In this document: positions 24,093-31,102 of the stretch, piece by piece | How positions within the stretch are numbered: position 1 is the stretch's first letter | Layout of the letters: each line of letters starts with the position of its first letter | NCBI GenBank assembly: GCA_964413825.1 | Contig: CAYPTS010000011.1 | Location: 1 to 34,599, forward strand | Reading direction: 5' to 3' | DNA length: 34,599 nt | Source: JAFGKM01 sp964413825 | Lineage (GTDB): Bacteria; Ratteibacteria; UBA8468; B48-G9; JAFGKM01 | The notes under the pieces: model-generated | Database searches by the model: none | Told to the model about the DNA's origin: nothing | The model's input: only the letters and a program-made list of their open reading frames with translations | Translations under genes and position numbers: made by a program

Positions 24093-25523
24093 ATGATAAT
24101 TAAGGAAGACAGGCAGGATATGTTGTCCTACATGGAGGATGCGTCAAACTTCAAAGGCGGGAATGCGGACAGGATATATGTTCCAGATAATGAAGAGGAA
24201 TTGAAGCAGGCTCTCGCGGAATGTGCGATAAAGAAAAGTTACGTTACCGTATCCGGAGGCGGAACAGGGACTGTCGGAGGCAGGGTTGCCAGAGAAGGGG
24301 CGGTTGTTTCACTTGAAAAATTCAACGGGATACTGGGAATAGACGGAAAAAACAAGACGGCTTTATTGCAGGCGGGGGTTGTCGTTAAGGATTTTTTGAA
24401 CGAGATTGAAAAATTGGGTTTTTTCTACCCGCCGTTCCCCACGGAGCGAACCGCTTTTATCGGCGGCAACGCCGCCACCAACGCATCGGGAGAATACAGC
24501 TGCAGGTTCGGGCCCACGAGAAAGTACGTCAGGAAGATAAGAATGGTTCTGGCAACCGGCGGCGTGCTGGAAGTGGAAAGAGGAGGTATCCGTGAAAAAA
24601 ACGGCGTACTGGATTATGGGAACATCAGGGTGCCGCTTCCTTCATACCGCACTCCCTGCATAAAATGCTCAGCAGGATATTTCTCGCAGGAAGGCATGGA
24701 CGGCATAGACCTTTTGATAGGTTCCGAGGGTACCCTCGGCGTGATAACGGAGGTGGAGGTTGCCCTCGTAGACGCTCTGCCCCCGCGGCTCATTATCATA
24801 CTTTTTTTTCGCGGCCATGAGAACATCCCTGAGATTGCCGGTGAGATAAAAAAAGTTTTCGGCGGACAACTCTACAGCCTTGAATTTTTTAATCGCGGCA
24901 GTCTGGAGTTTCTGAAAAAGGATTTTCCGGGCATTCCGGAAGATGCATGCGCCTTATATGCGGAGACCGGTGCCGGCGGCGATGCGATGGAAAAATGGGC
25001 GGAACTTTCCGACAGAAAAAATGCGGTCGATACGTGGCTGGGGGAAGACAGACAGAACTATGAGAAACTTATCGATTTCAGGCACCGCCTGCCGGAAAAC
25101 ATAAATGCGTATTTCAAGAAGATAGGACTGACCAAGGTTGCGATGGACATTGCGGTTCCTGAAGAGCATTTTAGCGAGATGTACGGTTTTTACGGGAGCG
25201 TGATGAAGAGTGAAAAACTGCATACCATTCTTTTCGGGCACATAGGGGAAAACCATCTGCATTTTAACATCTTCCCTTCGGGGGATGAGGAAAAGGCAAG
25301 GGCGATGCAGGTTTATGAGATGTGCGTGAATAAGGCGCTGTCGCTGGGCGGAACGGTTGCCGCCGAGCACGGCATCGGCAAGATAAAGCATAAGTGGCTG
25401 AGGGTTATGTACGGGGATGAAGGATTGAAGGAGATGGCGCGCATCAAGAAGGTATTCGACCCGTATTGCATCCTTGGCCCCGACAACATATTCCCCAAGG
25501 AACTGTTAGAAACGGGCTTATGA
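24093..25523 (+). CDS. FAD-linked oxidase, GlcD / D-lactate dehydrogenase type
   Basis: A 476-residue flavoprotein of the glycolate oxidase subunit GlcD/D-lactate dehydrogenase family. The PCMH FAD domain covers about 25-235 with VSGGGTGTVGG, FIGGNAATNASGEYSCRFG and LLIGSEGTLGVITEVEV. The C-terminal FAD-oxidase domain has FGHIGENHLHFNI and AAEHGIGKIKHKW, whose histidines normally bind metal and substrate. It would oxidise a D-2-hydroxy acid such as D-lactate or glycolate and pass electrons to a partner. No GlcE/GlcF or LutA/LutB neighbour is seen, so the acceptor is unknown. The gene lies 14 bases after lpxI and its stop is the first base group of the fold-back element. Confidence 0.87.
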   Translation: MIIKEDRQDMLSYMEDASNFKGGNADRIYVPDNEEELKQALAECAIKKSYVTVSGGGTGTVGGRVAREGAVVSLEKFNGILGIDGKNKTALLQAGVVVKDFLNEIEKLGFFYPPFPTERTAFIGGNAATNASGEYSCRFGPTRKYVRKIRMVLATGGVLEVERGGIREKNGVLDYGNIRVPLPSYRTPCIKCSAGYFSQEGMDGIDLLIGSEGTLGVITEVEVALVDALPPRLIIILFFRGHENIPEIAGEIKKVFGGQLYSLEFFNRGSLEFLKKDFPGIPEDACALYAETGAGGDAMEKWAELSDRKNAVDTWLGEDRQNYEKLIDFRHRLPENINAYFKKIGLTKVAMDIAVPEEHFSEMYGFYGSVMKSEKLHTILFGHIGENHLHFNIFPSGDEEKARAMQVYEMCVNKALSLGGTVAAEHGIGKIKHKWLRVMYGDEGLKEMARIKKVFDPYCILGPDNIFPKELLETGL

Positions 25524-25714
25524 AGAAAGCCATTTCTCGCACGACGCTCCATGACAGGTAAAACTAAGTGTTTGAGGAAAGGGGAAACCCCATACAAGAC
25601 ATGGGGATGCGATGCCCCTTCCACCCTCTGAAAAACGGGGTGGCTTTCCCTCTTTCCCAAACACAAGTTTTGGAACTGTCCTTCCGCTGATTGTGCTCGA
25701 AATGCTTTCTTCAT
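25520..25714. repeat. Fold-back (MITE-like) palindromic element of about 195 bases
   Basis: The left end ATGAAGAAAGCCATTTC (25520-25536) and right end GAAATGCTTTCTTCAT (25699-25714) are near-perfect inverted repeats. The match continues inward with gaps: CGCAC/GTGCTCG, TGACAG/CTGTCC, and GTGTTTGAGGAAAGG / CTTTCCCAAACAC. The centre has further GC hairpins, including GGGGAAACCCC. No transposase or clear target duplication is visible. Small frames inside it follow from the repeat and are not believable genes. Confidence 0.6.
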
Positions 25715-25739
25715 CGCCATGAATTTTACAAGGAGGAAC

Positions 25740-26387
25740 ATGGATTTCAAGATAAAAAAAGGGCAGAAGATGGTTTGTATCGGAGACAGCATAACGGACT
25801 GCGGCAGGAGGGGGGAATTTGCGCCTTACGGCGCCGGGTACGTGAAGTTTTTCAGGGACATGGTAGTCGCCAATTTTCCCGAAAGGGGAATTGAGATTAT
25901 CAACAAGGGGATAGGAGGCAATACGATACTTGACCTCCAGCAAAGATGGAAAGACGATGTAATCTACCACAAGCCGGACTGGTTAAGCGTACTTGTAGGC
26001 ATTAACGACGAGCACATGTTTTTGAGAAAAGGTGACATGTGGGAAACCCTTGCCCCTGAAAAGTTCATGGGGTATTATGACGAGGTTCTCAGAGAAACGA
26101 AAGAAAAACTTTCCTGCGGAATAGTTTTGCTGGAACCGTTTTACATTACCAGAGATAAGAGCGACAGGTGGCGCGGCCTGGTACAGAAAGAACTACTGCC
26201 GTACAGAAAGGCAGTGGCCGACCTGAGCAAAAAGCACAAAACACTTCTTGTGAAAACGCAGGATATTTACGACAGGCAGTTAAAATACAGGGATAGTGAA
26301 ACGTTCTGTGCAGAGCCGGTGCATCCGAATCCTACGGGACACATCTTGATTGCGAATGAGTTATTCGGGATTTTGAGCGAAAAATGA
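25740..26387 (+). CDS. SGNH/GDSL-type hydrolase (esterase or acetylesterase)
   Basis: A 215-residue SGNH hydrolase. The nucleophile Ser17 is in CIGDSITD (block I), Gly60 in GIGGNT (block II), Asn89 in VGIND (block III) and His195 in VHPNPTGH (block V). The position usually held by catalytic Asp, three before the His, is Glu192 (AEPVH), an uncommon variant. Family members deacylate sugars or small esters. No signal peptide is seen. The ATG at 25740 is chosen over one at 25719 because AGGAGG lies at 25731-25736. It overlaps the amidohydrolase start by ATGA, so the two are co-translated. Confidence 0.85.
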   Translation: MDFKIKKGQKMVCIGDSITDCGRRGEFAPYGAGYVKFFRDMVVANFPERGIEIINKGIGGNTILDLQQRWKDDVIYHKPDWLSVLVGINDEHMFLRKGDMWETLAPEKFMGYYDEVLRETKEKLSCGIVLLEPFYITRDKSDRWRGLVQKELLPYRKAVADLSKKHKTLLVKTQDIYDRQLKYRDSETFCAEPVHPNPTGHILIANELFGILSEK

Positions 26388-27184
26388 AAGGGATAATAGA
26401 TTTTCATACGCATGCTTTTCCGGATAACCTGGCGGAAAAGGCGATAGGTCTACTTGAAAAAGAGGGCGGAATTGCCGCTCGTTTGGACGGCAAACTCGCC
26501 TCTCTTATTGCCTCAATGGACAGGTGCGGGATAGAGAAAAGCATCGTCTGTTCGATAGCGACAAAACCGTCGCAGTTTGAACCCATACTGGCATGGTCGG
26601 AGGCTGTCCGGTCGGACAGAATTATTCCTTTGCCTTCGGTTCATCCATGCGACCCCGAAGCGGTGGAAAGAATCGGCATTGTCAGTGCAAAGGGATTCAA
26701 GGGGATAAAGATGCATCCTTATTACCAGGACTTTGACATTGACGACGGGAAATTGTTTCCGGTATACGAAAAAATCTGCAAAGAAAATCTTATGCTTGTC
26801 CTTCACACCGGTTTTGATTTTGCCTTTGAGAGAATCCGCAGGGCCGACCCTGAGAAAATTATCAGGATAAAAAAGATGTTTCCTGCCCTGAAACTCGTTG
26901 CAACGCATCTGGGCGCATGGGAAGACTGGGACGAGGTGGAACGTCTGATGGTTGGAAGAGAAATCTATATGGAAATTTCATTTTCGCTGGATTTCCTTGA
27001 CAGGGAGCAGGCAAAAAGAATTATCATGAACCATCCTCCGGGATACGTCATGTTCGGGACCGATTCTCCATGGACCGGACAGGCGGAAACTTTCAATCTT
27101 CTGAAGTCGCTTGCTCTCGACCCCGGACTTGAACGCCGCATCCTGCGGGACAACGCCCTCTCTCTTCTCTCCTCCGTTGCATAG
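26384..27184 (+). CDS. Amidohydrolase-2-type metal-dependent hydrolase
   Basis: A 266-residue TIM-barrel protein of the amidohydrolase 2 family (relatives decarboxylate or hydrolyse aromatic and lactone-like acids). Metal-binding positions appear in order: FHTHAFP (His8, His10), GFKGIKMHP (His111), VLHTGF (His141), ATHLGAWE (His175) and FGTDSPW (Asp227). It overlaps the SGNH hydrolase by 4 bases, suggesting the two act on the same compound, for example ester removal followed by ring or lactone opening. That pathway is a guess. The plus-strand cluster ends here; the parA promoter begins right after the stop. Confidence 0.85.
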   Translation: MKGIIDFHTHAFPDNLAEKAIGLLEKEGGIAARLDGKLASLIASMDRCGIEKSIVCSIATKPSQFEPILAWSEAVRSDRIIPLPSVHPCDPEAVERIGIVSAKGFKGIKMHPYYQDFDIDDGKLFPVYEKICKENLMLVLHTGFDFAFERIRRADPEKIIRIKKMFPALKLVATHLGAWEDWDEVERLMVGREIYMEISFSLDFLDREQAKRIIMNHPPGYVMFGTDSPWTGQAETFNLLKSLALDPGLERRILRDNALSLLSSVA

Positions 27185-27213
27185 TTGATGAAAATTTTCC
27201 TGTAGGGTATACT
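27185..27213 (+). promoter_or_regulatory. Sigma70-type promoter of parA, giving a leaderless mRNA
   Basis: TTGATG (27185-27190) and TATACT (27208-27213) are exactly 17 bases apart; the -10 box ends 7 bases before the ATG at 27221. The first transcribed base would be at or within a base of the start codon. The nearest purine run, AGGG at 27204-27207, lies within the promoter and too far upstream to serve as a ribosome site. Confidence 0.7.
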
Positions 27214-27220
27214 AAGCGGT

Positions 27221-27991
27221 ATGAAAATCATATCTTTTTCAAACCAGAAGGGCGGTACAGGCAAGACAACCGCCTGTGTCAATACTGCGGCGGCGCTGGT
27301 CAAGACGGGTGAAAGAGTGTTGCTCATTGACCTCGACCCGCAGGGCAGTGCCACGGTCAGCGTGGGGATACGGCTTAAACCGGAGGATTTGACGGTTTCG
27401 GATTTAATGCTGGGCGAGGCAAGAATTGAAGACGTTATGCAGGATAGTTATCTTGCGGATTTGTCGGTAATCCCTTCGGATACGTCGCTTGCCCATACCG
27501 AAATTGAACTTGTCTCGAAAAGTAAGAACCAGTTTTTTCTCAAGAAGGCCGCTGACAAGAATACGGACGTTTTAAAATCCTTTGATTTCGTTCTGATAGA
27601 CTGTCCGCCTTCTCTCTCCCTGCTTACGGTAAACGGTTTGTCTGCTTCCGGTTTTGCCATAGTGCCTGTTTTGTGCGACTACCTGTCTTTGGAAGGTCTG
27701 TCCCATATGATGGAGACCGTCGGGGAGATAAAAAAGAAACTGAACCCGCCGCTTGAAATTCTCGGCATTCTGCCGAATATGATTGACAGGCGGCTTAGGA
27801 TAACCGACGAAAGCCTTGCCCTTTTGAGAAAGGAGTTCGGCGGTATGGTTTTCAAAAACGGGATAAACGTGTGCAGCCGCTTAAGGGAGTCTCCCTCTTT
27901 CGGCAAGGCGATATTTGATTATGCGGGCAGTTCATCCGCTGCCGGAGATTTCATGGCTCTCGCAAAGGAAATTAAAAGGCGGGTAAAATAG
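27221..27991 (+). CDS. parA: ParA/Soj-family ATPase
   Basis: A 256-residue ParA-type ATPase with deviant Walker A KGGTGKTT (10-17, signature Lys10), LLIDLDPQGSAT, Walker B-like FVLIDCPPSLS, and GYDYL-equivalent LCDYLSLEGL. ParA proteins bind DNA or a surface in their ATP form and move or position cargo (plasmids, chromosome origins, or large complexes). It has no N-terminal HTH domain, so it is of the chromosomal/Soj-like short type. It is followed 13 bases later by a 70-residue ribbon-helix-helix-like protein, a likely partner. No ParB and no parS site are visible nearby. The nearest machinery is the pilus operon immediately downstream, so positioning a pilus motor is a possible role. Confidence 0.88.
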   Translation: MKIISFSNQKGGTGKTTACVNTAAALVKTGERVLLIDLDPQGSATVSVGIRLKPEDLTVSDLMLGEARIEDVMQDSYLADLSVIPSDTSLAHTEIELVSKSKNQFFLKKAADKNTDVLKSFDFVLIDCPPSLSLLTVNGLSASGFAIVPVLCDYLSLEGLSHMMETVGEIKKKLNPPLEILGILPNMIDRRLRITDESLALLRKEFGGMVFKNGINVCSRLRESPSFGKAIFDYAGSSSAAGDFMALAKEIKRRVK

Positions 27992-28004
27992 GGGGGATTT
28001 ACAA

Positions 28005-28217
28005 ATGAAAAGACTGGGGCCACAGGCAAAGAAGTTGTTTGAATATTCTTCGGATAAAAAACCCGCGGAAAGGGCGGAAACCGGCAAAGGCAAGAAATAT
28101 ACCTTCATTCTTCCCGTCGACCTGATGAAGAAAGTCAAGCACAGTGCGGTAGAACAGGATAAAACCATCTCCCGCTGGCTCACGGAAGCCATCAAAAAAC
28201 ACCTGCCTTCAGATTGA
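28005..28217 (+). CDS. Small ribbon-helix-helix-like protein, putative ParA partner
   Basis: A 70-residue protein. The N-terminal 30 residues are basic and probably disordered; this is followed by KKYTFILPVDLMKKVKHSAVEQDKTISRWLTEAIKKHL, a strand-helix-helix pattern like ribbon-helix-helix (CopG/Arc/ParG) DNA-binding proteins. In ParA-RHH systems the disordered, basic N-tail stimulates the ATPase and the fold binds DNA; that would fit here. It starts 13 bases after parA with AGGGGGGA upstream. The pilB promoter -35 box overlaps its stop codon. Function is inferred from fold and position. Confidence 0.72.
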   Translation: MKRLGPQAKKLFEYSSDKKPAERAETGKGKKYTFILPVDLMKKVKHSAVEQDKTISRWLTEAIKKHLPSD

Positions 28218-28242
28218 CTTTCGGGGTGTTTTGTGATAAAAT
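28214..28242 (+). promoter_or_regulatory. Sigma70-type promoter of the pilus operon, giving a leaderless mRNA
   Basis: TTGACT (28214-28219) and TAAAAT (28237-28242) are 17 bases apart. The -10 ends 6 bases before the pilB ATG at 28249, again placing the transcript start at the start codon. The -35 box overlaps the stop of the small RHH-like gene, so the pilus genes have their own promoter. No ribosome binding site lies in TTCAAT. Confidence 0.65.
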
Positions 28243-28248
28243 TTCAAT

Positions 28249-29958
28249 ATGCCGACGAAAAAGGAAGTAATCAATATAATTTCCAGCATCGGTTTATGGG
28301 ATAAAAAAGCCATAGACGGCGCTCTTGAAGAGCAGGAAAGTACCGGCAATTCTTTAAAAGAGGTGTTCCAGAACAGGGGAATGCTTCCGTTCGGAGAGGT
28401 TTCCCCTTCTTTTTATTTCCAGATGGGGATAGTCCAGAGAGAACTTCCCGCCAGGGAAGTTCCTGCCGAGATATTAGCGGTTATACCTCCCAAGACTGCG
28501 AAAGCGCACAGAATAATTCCATGGGAAATGAAAGGGGACGACAGGATTGTCCTTGTTTCGGACGACCCGATTAACATTCTTGCCACAGACTATTTCAAAA
28601 AGATTATAGGTTCTGAAACCATAAGCACCGTTGAGGTTATGATAACCTTTCCCGAAGAAATAGACCAGTTGCTCGCAAAATATTACGCTCAGGAATCAAT
28701 GGAAGACCTTTCCCAGATGCTTCAGGAGGCGAGTAGCGCTACCATAGACCTCGATACGCCCGAAACTGCCGTGGAAGAAGGCGACGATGAGTCTCTTGCC
28801 CTGCAGGCGCCTGTGGTCAAGATATGCAACCTTGTTTTTGTTGAAGCGTTGAGACGCAGGGCGAGCGATATACATTTTGAGCCTCTTGAGAAAAAGTTCA
28901 GGGTGAGGTTCCGCATAGACGGAGTCCTTTACGAGGTTGTCGCGCCTCCTAAAAGGATAGAAAAAGCCGTTATTGCCAGGGTGAAATTGATGGCGAAGAT
29001 GGACCTTGCCGAAAAGCGCCTGCCGCAGGACGGCAGGATAATGCTTGAGATAGGCGGCAAGCCCATTGACTTCCGCGTTTCCGCCTTGCCGGGCATATAC
29101 GGCGAAAGCGTTGTTTTGAGAATACTCGACAAGACGGCTATGCTTAAGGGGCTCGAAGAACTGGGATTCCTTGAAGATGACCTTGCGAAGTGGCAGGAGT
29201 TGCTGAAATATACCGGCGGCCTCGTTCTGGTTACCGGACCTACAGGTTCGGGAAAAACCACAACGTTGTATGCGGCTTTGCAAACGTTGAATACCATGGA
29301 CAGGAAACTGATGACGGTTGAAGAGCCGGTCGAATACCAGATACCCGGTATCAATCAGACGCCGGTCAACTCCGAGATAGGGTTGACGTTTGCCGCGATA
29401 TTGAGGTCGTTTCTGCGTCAGTCCCCGGACGTAATACTGGTCGGCGAAATCAGGGATTTCGAGACTGCCGACATTGCGCTCCGCGCGGCGCTTACAGGGC
29501 ATTTGGTTTTCAGTACGCTTCACACCAACGACGCTCCCGGAGCGATAACGCGTCTGATAGACATGGGTGCGCCGCCGTTTCTCATAGCGTCTTCGGTCCA
29601 GGGCGTCATGGCGCAGCGTCTCGTGAGGGTGTTGTGTTCATACTGCAAGGAGAAGATAGAGCCGGATGACGACATGAAAAAGAAGCTTCGTGTCAAGGAA
29701 GGTGAGGAACTGAATGTTTGCAGGCCAAAGGGCTGCAACGAATGTAACTTTACGGGATTTCGCGGGCGCAAAGGTGTATTTGAAATTTTTGCCATGAACG
29801 ATGAACTTAGGGAAATGGCGTTGAGGCGCGCGCCTGCCTCGGAACTGCGGGAAGCGGCGATAAAGGCGGGGATGAAACTGATGGTGGAAGACGGATATGC
29901 GAAGGTCAAAAGAGGTATTACCACTCTTGATGAAGTTTATTCCGTGACGGGAGAATAA
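28249..29958 (+). CDS. pilB: Type IV pilus / type II secretion assembly ATPase PilB (copy 1)
   Basis: A 569-residue GspE/PilB-type hexameric ATPase that powers pilin polymerisation. An N-terminal MshEN/T2SSE-N-type region (1-150) is followed by the N2 and ATPase domains: Asp box RRRASDIHFEP, Walker A GPTGSGKT at 330-337, Walker B VILVGE at 395-400, and His box TGHLVFSTLHTNDA. The C-terminal zinc site has CSYC (463-466) and CNEC (496-499). Its own promoter gives a leaderless start. It is paired with another PilB two genes downstream, so the two may drive different machines or form a mixed hexamer. Confidence 0.92.
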   Translation: MPTKKEVINIISSIGLWDKKAIDGALEEQESTGNSLKEVFQNRGMLPFGEVSPSFYFQMGIVQRELPAREVPAEILAVIPPKTAKAHRIIPWEMKGDDRIVLVSDDPINILATDYFKKIIGSETISTVEVMITFPEEIDQLLAKYYAQESMEDLSQMLQEASSATIDLDTPETAVEEGDDESLALQAPVVKICNLVFVEALRRRASDIHFEPLEKKFRVRFRIDGVLYEVVAPPKRIEKAVIARVKLMAKMDLAEKRLPQDGRIMLEIGGKPIDFRVSALPGIYGESVVLRILDKTAMLKGLEELGFLEDDLAKWQELLKYTGGLVLVTGPTGSGKTTTLYAALQTLNTMDRKLMTVEEPVEYQIPGINQTPVNSEIGLTFAAILRSFLRQSPDVILVGEIRDFETADIALRAALTGHLVFSTLHTNDAPGAITRLIDMGAPPFLIASSVQGVMAQRLVRVLCSYCKEKIEPDDDMKKKLRVKEGEELNVCRPKGCNECNFTGFRGRKGVFEIFAMNDELREMALRRAPASELREAAIKAGMKLMVEDGYAKVKRGITTLDEVYSVTGE

Positions 29959-29959
29959 A

Positions 29960-31102
29960 ATGCCGAAAAAAATAGAGGAACTTTTGACTCTGCAGGTAAA
30001 GGAAAATGCGGCGGATTTGCACATAAACGTGGGACTGCCTCCGATGTTGAGGTCGCACGGCGGACTAATCAAGGTGGATAAAGACCCTCTGACCCCGGAA
30101 GATACGGCAAATTATATGAAAGCCATAACATCCAGGGAACACCAGGAAGAACTGCAAAAAATCGGCGGTACGGATTTCGGTTTCGCTTTCAAGGACATAG
30201 CAAGATTCAGGGTCAGCGTTTTCAAGGAAAGAGGCAGTGTAGCCATGTCCCTGCGGTTAATACCGTATCAATTCCTCTCGTTCAAGCAGATAGGCCTGCA
30301 GGAGAAGACGATGAAGTATCTTCTTACAAGGCCGAGAGGATTGATACTTGTGGTTGGTCCTACAGGTTCGGGAAAAACCACGACGTTGGCCTCAATGGTG
30401 GACTGGATTAATGAAAATCTTGACAAGCATATCATTACGGTTGAAGACCCTATTGAATACTATCACAAGCATAAAAGGTCTATTATTACGCAGAGAGAAC
30501 TGGGTGTTGACGTCCCGACATTCGAAGAGGCGTTAAGGAGGGGACTGCGGCAGGACCCAGACGTATTCCTTGTAGGAGAAATGAGGGACCTCGATACTAT
30601 TGAAGCGGCAATAACGGCCGCGGAGACCGGACACATAGTTTTTGCTACACTGCACACGACGGGTGCGCCAAGAACCGTGGACAGGATAGTCAACGTTTTT
30701 CCCGTCGCACAGCAGGAACAGATAAGGGTTATGCTTTCGGTATCCATACTTGCGATAATATCGCAGGTTTTGCTGAGTCGCGTAGACAAGCCCGGCAGGG
30801 TAGCCGCATTTGAGGTGATGCTTGCGACGACGTCCATACAGAACCTGATAAGGGAAAGGAAAACGTACAGAATAGTCTCGGAAATACAGACTGGCGGGAA
30901 GATGGGCATGGTCACGATGGATTCCTTCCTTATTAACCTTTTCAGGGAAGGCAAGATAAACTTTGAAGACGTAATGACGTATTCGTATGACCCCATATCG
31001 GCAAAGGCCGAACTTGCGGCCGAAGGGCTGATTGACGAGTCCATGATGGCTATGAAAATAGAGGAAGGCGTTACCGACGTAAAACTGGAAGGCGATAAAT
31101 AA
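29960..31102 (+). CDS. pilT: Pilus retraction ATPase PilT
   Basis: A 380-residue PilT-type ATPase that depolymerises pili for twitching. It has the N-terminal PAS-like domain without the long PilB extension, Walker A GPTGSGKT at 133-140, VFLVGEMRDLDTIEAAITAAETGHIVFATLHTTGA and DRIVNVFP, all PilT hallmarks, including the AIRNLIRE-like segment (TSIQNLIRERKTYRI). It lacks the tetracysteine site found in both PilB copies here. The ATG is 1 base past the pilB stop; the stop shares its last base with the next start (TAATG). A retraction ATPase argues for a motile type IV pilus and not a pure type II secretion system. Confidence 0.92.
   Translation: MPKKIEELLTLQVKENAADLHINVGLPPMLRSHGGLIKVDKDPLTPEDTANYMKAITSREHQEELQKIGGTDFGFAFKDIARFRVSVFKERGSVAMSLRLIPYQFLSFKQIGLQEKTMKYLLTRPRGLILVVGPTGSGKTTTLASMVDWINENLDKHIITVEDPIEYYHKHKRSIITQRELGVDVPTFEEALRRGLRQDPDVFLVGEMRDLDTIEAAITAAETGHIVFATLHTTGAPRTVDRIVNVFPVAQQEQIRVMLSVSILAIISQVLLSRVDKPGRVAAFEVMLATTSIQNLIRERKTYRIVSEIQTGGKMGMVTMDSFLINLFREGKINFEDVMTYSYDPISAKAELAAEGLIDESMMAMKIEEGVTDVKLEGDK

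Noticed and set aside
25524..25739. Short peptide frames such as MKKAISRTTLHDR in the fold-back element
   Set aside because: They start on the inverted-repeat tips and have no ribosome site; the same tip occurs on the other strand, so this is repeat structure.
28696..29523. A 275-codon minus-strand frame opposite the first pilB
   Set aside because: Antisense to conserved PilB motifs, with no domain of its own; it arises from the codon pattern of the real gene.
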